Positions 37,687-46,950 are shown, numbered from the stretch's first letter. The stretch: 64,000 nt of DNA from Nocardia mexicana NBRC 108244 (GCF_001613165.1 NZ_BDBV01000021.1:62001-126000), one strand, 5' to 3'. Translations and numbers: made by a program. Notes: generated by a model not told the origin, from the letters alone.

Positions 37687-39186
37687 TCAGCGCAGGGCCA
37701 ATGCCAGGAAGAAGTCCACGCGATCCTCGAGGCGGGAGAGGTCGCGGCCGGTAAGTTCCTCGATGCGGGCGATGCGGTAGCGCAGGGTGTTGACGTGTAC
37801 GTGCAGTATCTCGGCGCTGCGGGCCCAGGAGCCCGAGGTCTGCAGGAAGGTCTCCAGCGTGTGCACGAGATCGGAGCTGTTGTTCTGGTCGTAGGTGGTC
37901 AGGGGGTCCAGCAGGCGGAGCCGGAACATCCGCCGGACCTCGTCGGGCACGCTGGCCAGCAGCATCATGTGGGTGGCGAGCTCGTCGTGGCCGACCGCGC
38001 AGGCGGGGCGGTGGCGGTCGGCGGCCACCCGCCGGGCGTGCCGCGCCTCGTCGACCGCGCCGCGCAGGGATTCGCTGTCGACCAGCCCGCTGACGCCGAT
38101 CGACAGCCGGATGCCGCCCAGCCCCGGCTCCAGGGTGTCGAGGGCGGCCTGGATGATGTCGAAGACGGATCGGTCGGTCGGGATCAGCGCGATCGCCTCC
38201 CCGTCCACCACCCCGGCGGCCGGTGCTGTCCCGTACAGGATTTCGCGGAGCAGCGCGCGTAACTCCCTGGGCCGCAACCCGTCCTCGGCCGCGGCGGCCA
38301 CCGCCACGTAGCCCTCGGCCGAGCCGAGCCCGGTGAGCTCCATGCGCGAAATGATCTCCGCCGGTTTGGCATCGGAGACGATCAGCTGAATCAGCTCCTC
38401 GGCCAGGCGGCCCTCGGCGCTCTGCCGATCGTCCTGCCGGGCACGCTCCAGCGAGCAGACCGCGGCCAGTTCGCCGGTGAGGGCGCGGCGCTCCTCGGTC
38501 CAGTCGGCGCAGTCGCCGTCGAAGACCAGCAGCCAGTCGGCGGCGCGCGAGGTGCCGAGCTCGTCGACGGCGAACAGGGAGTACGGCCGCCCGTCCGAGG
38601 CGATCACGCACGGCAGCCGCCGGGCGCTGAGGAAAGCGGTGACGGCCTGCGCGGGCGGCGGCTCGGCGGGCCCGGCGACGACGCGCCCGGTCGACGACAT
38701 CACCCAGCAGCGCATGCCGAGGTCGCGTTCGATCAGCTCGAGGACCGAGCCGAGCCCCGTCCCCGACACCAGTTGCCGGTGCCGGTCCAGGATCGCCGAC
38801 AGATCCGCCGCGCGCCCGGTCGACAGATCGCGCGTGATGCGCTCGGTGACCGTCTCGAACGCCACGTGCTCGAGCACCCGGAACAGCGGAATCCGATGGC
38901 GGCGGCAGGCCTCCACGACATCGGCGGGCGGCTCGCCGTAGCGGGCGTCGCCGGTGGCCAGCGCCGCGACCTTGGCCCGGGCCAGGGACGCGACGAACGT
39001 CTCGCTGTCCTCCGGCCTGGTCCGCCACTGCATGCCGGTGAGCACCAGCTCACCCCCGGAGAGGTAGCGGCTGGGATCGAGCAGGTCCTGGGTGACGACC
39101 CAGCGCACGAACCGATCGAGCTCCTCTTCCCCGGTGACGAGCTCCAGTCCCAGGTCCGTCATGGTGAGCAGGGAACGAAGACGCAT
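37687..39186 (-). CDS. pucR: Purine catabolism regulator PucR
   Basis: A 499-residue regulator with the full PucR domain set. The N-terminal PucR sensory domain (about 1-125) contains MTDLGLELVTGEEELDRFVRWV and RYLSGGELVLTGM. A GGDEF-like central region follows (about 280-410). The C-terminal HTH is at about 435-490 (VHVNTLRYRIARIEELTGRDLSRLEDRVDFFLAL). PucR activates purine degradation genes. It is divergent from the xanthine dehydrogenase/8-oxoguanine deaminase/permease genes, which strongly supports the role. A set of 20-base direct repeats lies just upstream of it. Starts at ATG 39186. Confidence 0.88.
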   Translation of the reverse strand: MRLRSLLTMTDLGLELVTGEEELDRFVRWVVTQDLLDPSRYLSGGELVLTGMQWRTRPEDSETFVASLARAKVAALATGDARYGEPPADVVEACRRHRIPLFRVLEHVAFETVTERITRDLSTGRAADLSAILDRHRQLVSGTGLGSVLELIERDLGMRCWVMSSTGRVVAGPAEPPPAQAVTAFLSARRLPCVIASDGRPYSLFAVDELGTSRAADWLLVFDGDCADWTEERRALTGELAAVCSLERARQDDRQSAEGRLAEELIQLIVSDAKPAEIISRMELTGLGSAEGYVAVAAAAEDGLRPRELRALLREILYGTAPAAGVVDGEAIALIPTDRSVFDIIQAALDTLEPGLGGIRLSIGVSGLVDSESLRGAVDEARHARRVAADRHRPACAVGHDELATHMMLLASVPDEVRRMFRLRLLDPLTTYDQNNSSDLVHTLETFLQTSGSWARSAEILHVHVNTLRYRIARIEELTGRDLSRLEDRVDFFLALALR

Positions 39187-39241
39187 GATGCCCGACGCTA
39201 ACAGCCCGCGGCCCCGGCCGTGGCGAGTCGAGTCCGGGCCG

Positions 39242-39302
39242 CGCGGGCAATATCGCGGTCACGCGGGCAACTCCGCCGTCACCCGGGGAAACGCCGCCGT
39301 CA
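39242..39302. repeat. Three 20-base direct repeats in the pucR-xdh intergenic region
   Basis: Three imperfect tandem copies, roughly CGCGGGCAAnnnCGCCGTCA, start at 39242, 39262 and 39282. The 20-21 base period equals about two turns of the helix, so a dimeric regulator could bind the copies on one face. They lie between the divergent pucR and purine operon starts, which makes PucR binding plausible. An alternative is chance slippage in GC-rich DNA. Confidence 0.5.
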
Positions 39303-39482
39303 TGCGGTTTGGAGATAAGCACAAACTCCGCCGTGTGAACTGGCGCACAGTTCGTCGGTCCGGTCGTGGCCGCGAGGGGGCCCGCGCGGGTGTACTCGTG
39401 ACACACCGATTCATGCCGATGGAGGTCAGATGGCGCAGCAGGTGCCCGTGTGCACTCCGGTGGGAGGCGGGACGGAGTGACG

Positions 39483-40361
39483 ATGGAATTCCTGCGACCC
39501 GCCACCTGGGCCGAGGCGCTCGAATTGAAGGCCGCCCATCCGGAGTGCACGCCGATTCAGGGCGGCACGGATGTCATGGTCGAGCTGAATTTCGACAGCG
39601 GCCGCGCGTCCGCGCTGCTGGATTTGAATCCGTGCCGCGAATTGCTGGGCAGCGAGCAGATCGGCGGCAGGCTGCGCGTCGGCGCGGGGGTGCCCTATGT
39701 CAAGGTCATCCGTGACCTGGGCCGACAGGCGCCCGCCCTGGCGCAGGCCGCGCGGACGGTCGGGTCGCCGCAGATCCGCAATCGCGGTTCGGTGGGTGGC
39801 AACCTCGGCGCCGCGTCCCCGGCCGGAGACTGCCATCCCGCGCTGCTGGCGACGGGCGCGGTGATCGAGGTGGAATCGGCGACCGGCGGCACCCGGATGA
39901 TTCTGGTCGACGATTTCTACGTGGGAGTCGGGAAGAACGCGCTGGAGCCGGACGAATTGATCCGCGCGATCTGGCTGGAGCCGGCGAGCGGCCCGCAGTA
40001 TTTCTCGAAAATAGGCGCCCGTGATGCGATGGTGATCGCGGTGTGCGCGTTCGCGCTGGCATTGCATACCGATATCCGCGCGGTGGGAACGGGAATCGGC
40101 TCCGCGGGCCCGATTCCGCGGCGCGCGACCGAGGCCGAGCAGTATCTGGCCGACGCCCTCCCGTGGGACGATCCGGTCCCGCTGGCGGAGGCGGTGGCGC
40201 GCGATTTCGGCGCGCTCGTCGCGGCCGCGGCCGAACCGGTCGAGGATGTGCGCGGCACCGCCGAGTACCGCCGCCATGCCCTGTCGGTGCTGGCGCGCCA
40301 CACCCTGACCTGGGCCTGGAACGAGTTCGCGGCGCGGCGGAAGGTGGCCCCATGCGGGTGA
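39483..40361 (+). CDS. Xanthine dehydrogenase family, FAD-binding (M) subunit
   Basis: A 292-residue protein of the CO-dehydrogenase/xanthine dehydrogenase FAD subunit family. FAD motifs are IQGGTDVMVELN near residues 25-36 and GSPQIRNRGSVGGNLGAASPAGD near 97-119. The C-terminal CO_deh_flav_C part follows. It accepts electrons from the Fe-S subunit when purines are hydroxylated. I use ATG 39483, as the longer frame to 39450 has no family residues. Its stop overlaps the start of the short Fe-S gene. The expected molybdenum subunit is missing downstream. Confidence 0.88.
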   Translation: MEFLRPATWAEALELKAAHPECTPIQGGTDVMVELNFDSGRASALLDLNPCRELLGSEQIGGRLRVGAGVPYVKVIRDLGRQAPALAQAARTVGSPQIRNRGSVGGNLGAASPAGDCHPALLATGAVIEVESATGGTRMILVDDFYVGVGKNALEPDELIRAIWLEPASGPQYFSKIGARDAMVIAVCAFALALHTDIRAVGTGIGSAGPIPRRATEAEQYLADALPWDDPVPLAEAVARDFGALVAAAAEPVEDVRGTAEYRRHALSVLARHTLTWAWNEFAARRKVAPCG

Positions 40362-40603
40362 GCTTCGAGGTCGACGGTGCGGCCGCGCACGTCGACGGCG
40401 TGTGGGCCGGCGAGAGCCTGCTGTACCTGCTGCGCGAGCGAATGGGGCTGCCGGGCCCCGGGGACGCCTGCCATCAGGGTGAATGTGGTTCGTGCACAGT
40501 GTATTTGGACGGCGTCTCGGCGTCCTCGTGTCTGGTGGCGGCCGGGCAGGCGCACGGCCGCTCGGTGCGGACGGTCGCCGATCCGAGGGTGGTGGACCAA
40601 TGA
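40352..40603 (+). CDS. N-terminal [2Fe-2S] stub of a xanthine dehydrogenase Fe-S or Fe-S/molybdo subunit
   Basis: An 83-residue protein starting with ATG 40352, inside the end of the FAD-subunit gene. It contains the complete first [2Fe-2S] motif (Cys40, Cys45, Cys48 and Cys60 in ACHQGECGSCTVYLDG...SSC). It stops at about half the normal Fe-S subunit length: the helical domain with the second cluster (CGFCTPG-type) is absent, as is any molybdenum-binding subunit. Its TGA overlaps the deaminase ATG. The likely cause is an in-frame deletion, keeping a natural C terminus (ADPRVVDQ). The remaining protein is probably not a working electron carrier. Confidence 0.78.
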   Translation: MRVSFEVDGAAAHVDGVWAGESLLYLLRERMGLPGPGDACHQGECGSCTVYLDGVSASSCLVAAGQAHGRSVRTVADPRVVDQ

Positions 40604-41949
40604 CGAAGCTGGTCATCGACAACGCCTACATCGCACCGGTCGTCGGCGACGAGATCGCCCACGGGCATCTGACCGCCGAGAACGGCCGGATCACCGGGGT
40701 CGGCGCGGGCCCGGCGCCGAAAATCGAAGGCGCCGAACGGATCGACGGCACCGGCTGTCTGGTCACGCCGGGCCTGGTGAACACCCACCACCACCTCTAC
40801 CAGTGGGCCACCCAGGGCCTGCAGCAGGATTCGACGCTGTTCGAATGGCTGACCGGGCTGTATCGCACCTGGGCGCGGATCGATGCCGAGGTCACCTACG
40901 GTGCGGCCGCCGCGGGCCTGGCCTGGCTGGCGTTGAGCGGTACCACCACCTCCACCGACCACCACTACATCTTCCCGAAGGGTCGCGGCGATCTGTTCGA
41001 GGCCGAGGTCCGCGCCGCCGCCGAGGTGGGGCTGCGGTTCCATCCGTGCCGCGGATCGATGGACCGCGGGCAGTCCGACGGCGGCCTGCCGCCGGACGAG
41101 GTGGTCGAGAGGACCGACGAAATCCTCACCGGCACAGCCGAAACCATCGACAGGTACCACGATCCGTCGTTCGATTCGATGCTGCGCGTGGCCGTGGCGC
41201 CGTGCTCGCCGTTCTCGGTCAGCGAGACGCTGATGCGCGAATCGGCCGCCCTGGCCCGCGACAAGGGCGTGCGCCTGCACACCCACCTCGCCGAAACCCT
41301 GGACGAGGAGGAGCACTGCCGCGAGCAGATGGGGTGCACCCCCGTCGAATACATGGAGAAGCTGGGCTGGCTCGGCGACGATGTGTGGTTCGCGCACGCG
41401 GTGCACCTGCACGACAGCGATATTCGGCGCTTCGCCGACACCGGGAGCGGCTCGGCGCACTGCCCGAGCTCCAACGGCCGCCTCGGCGCCGGAATCGCCC
41501 GGGTCCGCGATCTGCTGGCCGCCGGTGCGCCGGTCGGCCTGGGCGTGGACGGCGCGGCGTCCAGCGAATTGACCTCGATGGCCGGTGAAATGCGCCAGGC
41601 CATGCTGTTTCAGCGCGCGATGTACGGCCCGACGGCGCTCACCGCGCGCCAGGCCCTCGAGATGGGCACGCTCGGCGGCGCCCGGAACCTGGGGCGCCAC
41701 ACCGAGATCGGCAGCCTCGAACCCGGCAAGATCGCCGATATCGCGGTGTGGCGGGTCGACGGATTCCGCGCCGCCGTCGCCGATCCGGTCTGCGCGCTGG
41801 TGTTCGGGCCCCCGCCGCCGCTGGCGCGGCTGCTGGTCGGCGGGCGCACCGTTGTAGAAAACGACGAACTGCGCACGGTGGCACAGGACGCGGTCGCGCG
41901 TGCCGGTGCCGAGGCTCGCCGACGGCTGCTGCCGGGGGAGGGGCGGTGA
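40600..41949 (+). CDS. 8-oxoguanine deaminase (amidohydrolase family)
   Basis: A 449-residue amidohydrolase. Metal ligands are seen in NTHHHLYQW (His63/His65), HTHLAETLDEEEHC and the Asp of GLGVDGAASSE. HHLYQW and the NLGRHTEIGSLEPGKIADI tail fit the 8-oxoguanine deaminase / ATZ-TRZ subgroup. It converts 8-oxoguanine to urate, or acts on related purines. It follows the FAD and Fe-S genes with an ATGA overlap and is upstream of an NCS2 purine permease. PucR is the likely activator. Isocytosine or guanine deamination is a possible alternative. Confidence 0.85.
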   Translation: MTKLVIDNAYIAPVVGDEIAHGHLTAENGRITGVGAGPAPKIEGAERIDGTGCLVTPGLVNTHHHLYQWATQGLQQDSTLFEWLTGLYRTWARIDAEVTYGAAAAGLAWLALSGTTTSTDHHYIFPKGRGDLFEAEVRAAAEVGLRFHPCRGSMDRGQSDGGLPPDEVVERTDEILTGTAETIDRYHDPSFDSMLRVAVAPCSPFSVSETLMRESAALARDKGVRLHTHLAETLDEEEHCREQMGCTPVEYMEKLGWLGDDVWFAHAVHLHDSDIRRFADTGSGSAHCPSSNGRLGAGIARVRDLLAAGAPVGLGVDGAASSELTSMAGEMRQAMLFQRAMYGPTALTARQALEMGTLGGARNLGRHTEIGSLEPGKIADIAVWRVDGFRAAVADPVCALVFGPPPPLARLLVGGRTVVENDELRTVAQDAVARAGAEARRRLLPGEGR

Positions 41950-42368
41950 GGCGAACGGCCGATGGCGCGGTACGGATCGCGGGACGCGTCGACGTACTCG
42001 ATGAGGGGTTCGTCGAAGTGACCCGCGGAGTCCACGACCGCGCCGGACCGGATCCAGATCATCGACGGAAAGGTGCCGAACCCTAGATTCTCGAGATTGC
42101 CGATCCGCGCGGGCCGTACCGGCCGCGCGGTGCCGGAGAGCCTGCGCTCTCCACCCCGAAGCTGTTGATCAACAGGAGGTTTGACCCACCGTCCCTCCGA
42201 TGACGGAGTCTCACCCCACAACCGCACAACCGAACCCCAGGTCCGTTGACGGCACGGACCGCAGGTCGGCGCGCGCCGTGGTCGTCAGGCCCGGAGGCCG
42301 CAGCCTGCGTAACCACGCAGGGCCCCGAACACGGCGCAATCAGATACTGCCCGAGGAGGGCACACGCC
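41950..42368. other. Intergenic region before the NCS2 permease
   Basis: A 419-base spacer with no supported gene. On the minus strand a stretch at about 41960-42110 translates to a protein-like segment (NLENLGFGTFPSMIWIRSG...) without a start codon or ribosome site, possibly a gene remnant. CTGTTGATCAACAG (near 42159-42172) is a perfect 14-bp palindrome just before an AGGAGG, a possible operator or hairpin. A second AGGAGG is used by the permease at 42369. Confidence 0.4.
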
Positions 42369-43802
42369 ATGACCCAAGTTGAAACCCGCACGACCCCCGC
42401 GGAACCCAGATCCGCCCTCGATCGGCTGTTCCGGATACGCGAGCGCAAAACCACCGTCTCTCGCGAAATCCGCGGCGGCATCACGACCTTCGTCGCGATG
42501 GCCTACGTGATCCTGCTGGTCCCGCTGATTCTGGGTGGCGCCACCGATATCGACGGCGCCCATCTCAGCATCGCTCAACTCACCACGGCCACCGCGTTTT
42601 CCGCGGGCCTGTCCACGGTCCTGATGGGGCTGGTCGGCAACGTGCCGCTGGCGCTGGCCGCCGGGCTGGGCGTGGTGCCGGTGGTGGCCTTCCAGGCCGC
42701 ACCGCACATGACCTGGCCGCAGACCATGGGCCTGGTGGTGCTGATGGGCGTGGTCATCGTGATCCTGGCCGCGACCGGCCTGCGGACGATGATCATCAAT
42801 GCCATTCCGCTGGCGCTGAAGAACGCGATCGGTGTCGGGATCGGCATGTTCATCGCGATGATCGGCCTGGTGTCGTCCGGGGTGGTCGGGCACGGCTCGC
42901 CGGACGGGCCGCCGGTGGGGCTCGGCCCCGACGGTCATCTGCAGGGGTGGCCGGTGGTGGTGTTCGGTGTCGGTCTGCTGCTGATGCTGGCGCTGTACAT
43001 CCGCAAGGTCCCGGGCGCGATCCTGATCAGCATCGCGATCGCGACCGGCCTGGCGATCTTCATCAACGCGGTCGGCGATATCGAGCCGAAGTCGTGGGGC
43101 ACGGTCGTCCCGGAGATGCCCGACAAGTTGTTCGCCGCACCGGATTTCGGTCTGATGATGCACATCGATCTGTTCGGCGGGTTCGCCCGGGCCGGGGCGC
43201 TGACCGCCAGCGTGGTCCTGTTCACGCTGGTGCTCACCGGATTCTTCGATGCCATGGGAACGATCTTCGGGGTATGCGACGAGGCGAAACTGCTGGACGA
43301 GAACGGCACCATGCCCGGACTGGGCCGGGTGCTGACCACCGACGGCGTCGCGCAGATCATCGGCGGGGCCTCCGGCGGTGCGGGCAGCACCGTGTACGTC
43401 GAGTCGGCGACGGGTGTCGGTGAGGGCGCCCGTACCGGACTGACCAGCGTTGTGACCGGCGGACTGTTCTGTCTCGCAATATTTTTCACCCCGATCGCCG
43501 GGGTGGTGCCGATCCAGGCAGCCGCGCCGGCGCTGGTACTGGTGGGCGCGCTGATGATGACGCAGGCCCGCAAGATCGATTGGGCCGACCTGGAGGTCGC
43601 GGTCCCGGCCTTCCTGACCATCGTCGCGATGCCGTTCACCTACTCGATCACCAACGGGGTCGGGGCGGGCCTGATCGCCTATACCGTGATCAAGGCCGCG
43701 CGCGGGAAGTTCCGTGAAATCCATTGGCTCGTATGGGTGGTGAGCGTGGTGTTCGCGGGGTACTTCGCCATCTCCGGTATCGAGGTACTGCTCGGCGGCT
43801 GA
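42369..43802 (+). CDS. NCS2 family purine permease (AzgA/PbuG type)
   Basis: A 477-residue transporter with 12-14 hydrophobic segments. The AzgA-type N terminus (RGGITTFVAMAYVILLVPLIL), the AGLGVVPVVAF motif and the FFDAMGTIFGVCDEA block are characteristic of the guanine/hypoxanthine branch. It imports purines with protons. Starts at ATG 42369 with GAGGAGG upstream. The neighbouring 8-oxoguanine deaminase, xanthine dehydrogenase subunit and pucR make a purine salvage/degradation locus. It may be transcribed separately, given the 419-base spacer. Confidence 0.9.
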   Translation: MTQVETRTTPAEPRSALDRLFRIRERKTTVSREIRGGITTFVAMAYVILLVPLILGGATDIDGAHLSIAQLTTATAFSAGLSTVLMGLVGNVPLALAAGLGVVPVVAFQAAPHMTWPQTMGLVVLMGVVIVILAATGLRTMIINAIPLALKNAIGVGIGMFIAMIGLVSSGVVGHGSPDGPPVGLGPDGHLQGWPVVVFGVGLLLMLALYIRKVPGAILISIAIATGLAIFINAVGDIEPKSWGTVVPEMPDKLFAAPDFGLMMHIDLFGGFARAGALTASVVLFTLVLTGFFDAMGTIFGVCDEAKLLDENGTMPGLGRVLTTDGVAQIIGGASGGAGSTVYVESATGVGEGARTGLTSVVTGGLFCLAIFFTPIAGVVPIQAAAPALVLVGALMMTQARKIDWADLEVAVPAFLTIVAMPFTYSITNGVGAGLIAYTVIKAARGKFREIHWLVWVVSVVFAGYFAISGIEVLLGG

Positions 43803-43806
43803 GTCG

Positions 43807-44049
43807 CTATTCCTCCAGAATGACCGGGCGGCAGTCCAATCCGAAGTCGGTGGTCTCGCACTCCCAGACGATCGGGCCGTGCACCAGGACTGCGCTCGGC
43901 TCCTGTTCCGGTGCACCCTCGGGGAGGTGGGCGAGGACGAACTTGCCCGCCGCCTCGGGGTGTCTGGCGATCAGGGCGTGGAACTCCGCGATCAGCTCGC
44001 TGTGTTGTTCGGAGACGGTGGTGGGCTGAGGTTGTGTGGAATAGGGCAT
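43807..44049 (-). CDS. Small hypothetical protein, 80 residues
   Basis: A short gene with a strong Shine-Dalgarno (GAGGAGGCG) just before ATG 44049. The protein is acidic and soluble, with helical HSELIAEFHALIARHPEAAGKFVLAHLPE followed by a strand-like VLVHGPIVWECETTDFGLDCRPV. I recognise no named family. It ends four bases after the NCS2 permease stop, so the two genes converge, and it is divergent from the P450 gene on its right. Confidence 0.6.
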   Translation of the reverse strand: MPYSTQPQPTTVSEQHSELIAEFHALIARHPEAAGKFVLAHLPEGAPEQEPSAVLVHGPIVWECETTDFGLDCRPVILEE

Positions 44050-44230
44050 GGCTCGCCTCCTCGGCGGCGCCGAGTTCGGACCCGGCAACGGGACGTGACC
44101 CTCCCACTGTGAACCGGCGCGGCGCCGTACTCGCGAGTAGTCGATTACCCGAATCCCGTGGTGTGGCTGCGGCTCTCGGCGGTGGCCGTGCGAGGCGTCG
44201 CGGCCGTACCAGACAGCCGCTCGCGAAGCA

Positions 44231-44258
44231 TTGCCAATTCGGTGCACATCTGTACACT
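44231..44258 (+). promoter_or_regulatory. Promoter of the P450 gene with overlapping dyad
   Basis: TTGCCA (44231-44236), a 16-base spacer and TACACT (44253-44258) resemble a housekeeping promoter, 50 bases before the P450 ATG. An imperfect dyad, GTGCACA-TC-TGTACAC, overlaps the -10 side and could be a repressor site. The GGGAGG and AGGAG ribosome sites follow near 44293-44305. Confidence 0.45.
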
Positions 44259-44307
44259 GAACCCTGGGTGCGGCTGGCAAACACCCAGTTCGGGAGGCAT
44301 AGGAGCC

Positions 44308-45849
44308 ATGGCGTTCGCGGCGCGCAGAACCACCGAGACCGGCAGTGCGGTATTGCATCCGCCCCGCCGATTGCCGACATTCATCCGCTGGCACGGCACG
44401 GACGTGACCTGGTGGCAGTCGTGGAAGCTGGCGTTGCGAACGCTGCCGCGGGTCCGTGACCACACCATTGTCGAGTATTTGAGTCAGCTGCCCGGCCAGG
44501 ACGACGTGCTGGTCGCGCGGATGCCGTTCCTGAAGTTCGTGGTCGTGCGGAGCCCGGAGCTGGCCCGGCACGTGCTGGTGTCGAATCAGAACAACTACAC
44601 CAAGAGCGCCGAATACGACATGCTGGCGGTGGCGTTCGGCCGCGGTCTTGTCACCGACCTGGACAACCAGCGCTGGATGCGCAACCGGCGGCTGGTGCAG
44701 CCCGTCTTCGGCAAGCGCAATGTCGATCAGTTCGCGGGCCCCATGGCCGAGGCCGCCGAGGCCGCCGTCGACCGGATCGCCGAACTGAGCCGCGCCGGGG
44801 ATCCGATCGATATCAACGCCGAAATGAACCGGGTGACATTGGATGTCGTCGCCCGCACCATGTTCGGTACGGATCTGTCCGGCCCGATGACGCAGGTGCG
44901 GCTGTCGGTGCTGCTGCGGTACTTCGGGATCGGCTTCATGACCAACCTGAGCCGCCCGATCCACGCCGCGTCGACATGGGTGCTGCGGCACGGGCCGAAT
45001 CCGGAGTCGGCCGAGAACCCGCGGCTGCCGATGCGGGTGATGCGGGCCATCAGCTGGGTCTTCGCGCCGCGTGCGATGCGCGATCTGCGGCACGTCGAGC
45101 GCGTGATCGACGGGCTGATCGCCGACCATCGCAGCGGGCGGATCACCCGCAAGGACAACCTGCTGGCGTTGCTGATGGATGCGCGTGACCCCGAAACCGG
45201 CTACGCGTACACCGATCAGGAGATCCGCGACGAGCTGATGACCTTCATCGGCGCCGGAATGGAAACGACCGCAACGGCACTGGCGTGGGCGTGGCATCTG
45301 CTCGGCCGCAATCCCGAGGTCCGGCGGCGGCTCTACGACGAACTCGACACCGTGCTGGGCGGCCGCGCTCCCACCGCGGCGGATGTCGATCGGCTGGTGT
45401 GGACGAAAGCCGTTGTCGCGGAGACCATGCGGGTGTATCCGCCGGTCATCGGCCTGGCGCGGGTGGCGATCGGCGACGATGAGCTGGGCGGGTACCCGAT
45501 CGCGGCGGGCACCACGATCGCGATCATCCTGCACGGGGCCCACCACAACGAACGAATCTGGGACAGGCCAGGAGAATTCGACCCGACGCGCTACCTGCCC
45601 GAGAACCTCGAGCCCGCCCAGAAGCACGCCTCGCTGCCGTTCGGCGCCGGAAAGCGGATGTGCGTGGCCTACGGCTTCGCCAATATGGAGGCCGTGCTGG
45701 TGCTCGCGACCATGGCACAGCGGGTGGAACTGAATCCCCACGACGACAAGCCGATTCGCCCGCAGATCTCCTTCACCGGCGGCCCGGACGGCCCGGTCCT
45801 GATGGACCCGCTGCCGCGCGGGGCCGGGCATAAGGAACAGTCGGCCTGA
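44308..45849 (+). CDS. Cytochrome P450
   Basis: A 513-residue soluble-looking P450, close to the longer bacterial class (fatty-acid hydroxylase/CYP102-like lengths). The heme ligand is Cys452 in FGAGKRMCVAYG. The I-helix oxygen-activation motif is GAGMETT (315-321), the K-helix ExxR is in ETMRVYPPV, and the PERF-type segment lies near FDPTRYLPENL. It would hydroxylate a hydrophobic substrate with a separate redox partner. AGGAG and a promoter lie upstream. The protein is encoded beside a second, very unusual P450 and an LLM oxidoreductase, but a shared pathway is not proven. Confidence 0.92.
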   Translation: MAFAARRTTETGSAVLHPPRRLPTFIRWHGTDVTWWQSWKLALRTLPRVRDHTIVEYLSQLPGQDDVLVARMPFLKFVVVRSPELARHVLVSNQNNYTKSAEYDMLAVAFGRGLVTDLDNQRWMRNRRLVQPVFGKRNVDQFAGPMAEAAEAAVDRIAELSRAGDPIDINAEMNRVTLDVVARTMFGTDLSGPMTQVRLSVLLRYFGIGFMTNLSRPIHAASTWVLRHGPNPESAENPRLPMRVMRAISWVFAPRAMRDLRHVERVIDGLIADHRSGRITRKDNLLALLMDARDPETGYAYTDQEIRDELMTFIGAGMETTATALAWAWHLLGRNPEVRRRLYDELDTVLGGRAPTAADVDRLVWTKAVVAETMRVYPPVIGLARVAIGDDELGGYPIAAGTTIAIILHGAHHNERIWDRPGEFDPTRYLPENLEPAQKHASLPFGAGKRMCVAYGFANMEAVLVLATMAQRVELNPHDDKPIRPQISFTGGPDGPVLMDPLPRGAGHKEQSA

Positions 45850-45947
45850 GCGGAAACGGTCCACCATCCATCGCTGCCCCCGGTGTCTCGGGCGTGCGAC
45901 TGCGCCCTGTTATTGCCGGCGCACCGGAAATGTCGCTGGTTGTTGCG

Positions 45948-46889
45948 TTACCGAGGGAGCAGTGCGGTGACGCGGTCGAGCTGCGCTGTGAAATCCGCGG
46001 GCGCGACGGCCGCGATGCGAATCAGCACGTGCCGCGCTCCCGCCCACACGTACTTGTCCAGTTGTGCGGCAACCTGTTCCGCGGTGCCGGTCAGCATCAC
46101 CTGGATGTTTCCCACGGTCTCCAGCGGCATGCCATACGTCGCCTCGCAGTATTTTTCCAGCGCGGCCCGTCCGCGCTCGGCGTCGTCGTCGATGTACACG
46201 GTGGCGAAAAGCGCCGGGGTGACCGAGTTCTCGGGACGCTCGGCCGTCGTGGCCGCGTCACGGATCGTGTTCAGCCCGGCCGCGTAGTCGGCGACGTCGG
46301 GCGGGTAGGGGAGCCAGCCGTCGTACAGCCGCCCGGTGCGTGCGAGGGCGGCCGGAGTGATTCCGGCCAGCCACAGCGGTGGACCGCCGGGCCGGTGCGG
46401 CTTCGGTACCTCGGGCAGCCACTCGTACCGCAAAACCTTGCCGTGGAACGAATCCGAGTTTCCGGACCACAGCCGCCGCCACAGCCGCACGGTGTCGTCC
46501 AGCTGCGAGAACCGGGTCTTGAACCGCACCCCGGACAGTTCGAACTCCGGCTCGCTGATGCCCGGGAACCCGGCACCCACGCCGAGCGTCAGCCGCCCCT
46601 GCGACAACAGATCCAGCGAGGCCAGCGTCAGCGCGGCCTGCACCGGATTGCGGTAGGCCGGGATCAGCGCGGCGGTCCCCAGGGTGATGCGTTCGGTGAC
46701 CGAAGCGGCCGCGGCGAGCATCGTCAGCGGTTCCACCCGCGCCCGCAGCAGTGAATCGCCCACCCACACCGAATCGAACCCCAGCCGCTCCGCGCGCACC
46801 ACCAGATCGAGCAGCCCCCGCGCCGAGCCTCCGGCCTCGAGCTGAGCCTGCCCACCGGGAAGCAGTAATCCATACCGAATATCGTTCAC
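45948..46889 (-). CDS. LLM class flavin/F420-dependent oxidoreductase
   Basis: A 313-residue luciferase-like monooxygenase family protein with a TIM-barrel pattern. It shows YGLLLPGGQAQ, ERLGFDSVWVGDSLL, ERITLGTAALIPAYRNPVQAA, LDLLSQGRLTLGVGAGFP and PPLWLAGITPAALART. Such proteins use FMN or F420, often to reduce or oxygenate lipids; F420 is common in Nocardia. I choose the GTG at 46889, which gives the conserved short N terminus. It ends near the P450 gene on its left, convergent. Confidence 0.85.
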   Translation of the reverse strand: MNDIRYGLLLPGGQAQLEAGGSARGLLDLVVRAERLGFDSVWVGDSLLRARVEPLTMLAAAASVTERITLGTAALIPAYRNPVQAALTLASLDLLSQGRLTLGVGAGFPGISEPEFELSGVRFKTRFSQLDDTVRLWRRLWSGNSDSFHGKVLRYEWLPEVPKPHRPGGPPLWLAGITPAALARTGRLYDGWLPYPPDVADYAAGLNTIRDAATTAERPENSVTPALFATVYIDDDAERGRAALEKYCEATYGMPLETVGNIQVMLTGTAEQVAAQLDKYVWAGARHVLIRIAAVAPADFTAQLDRVTALLPR

Positions 46890-46950
46890 GCCACCAGCAT
46901 TCGCGGCCGCCGATCCCCGAACAATTCCCCGCAGGGTATCGCCCTCGTCA

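Noticed and set aside
41610..42227. Minus-strand frame with a protein-like stretch (NLENLGFGTFPSMIWIRSG)
   Set aside because: No start codon or ribosome site, and it overlaps the deaminase end. It may be a degraded gene, but it is not supported as one.
42200..42382. A 60-residue ORF before the NCS2 permease
   Set aside because: AGGAGG is upstream, but the peptide is a low-complexity Arg/Pro/Thr-rich sequence and it overlaps the permease start region.
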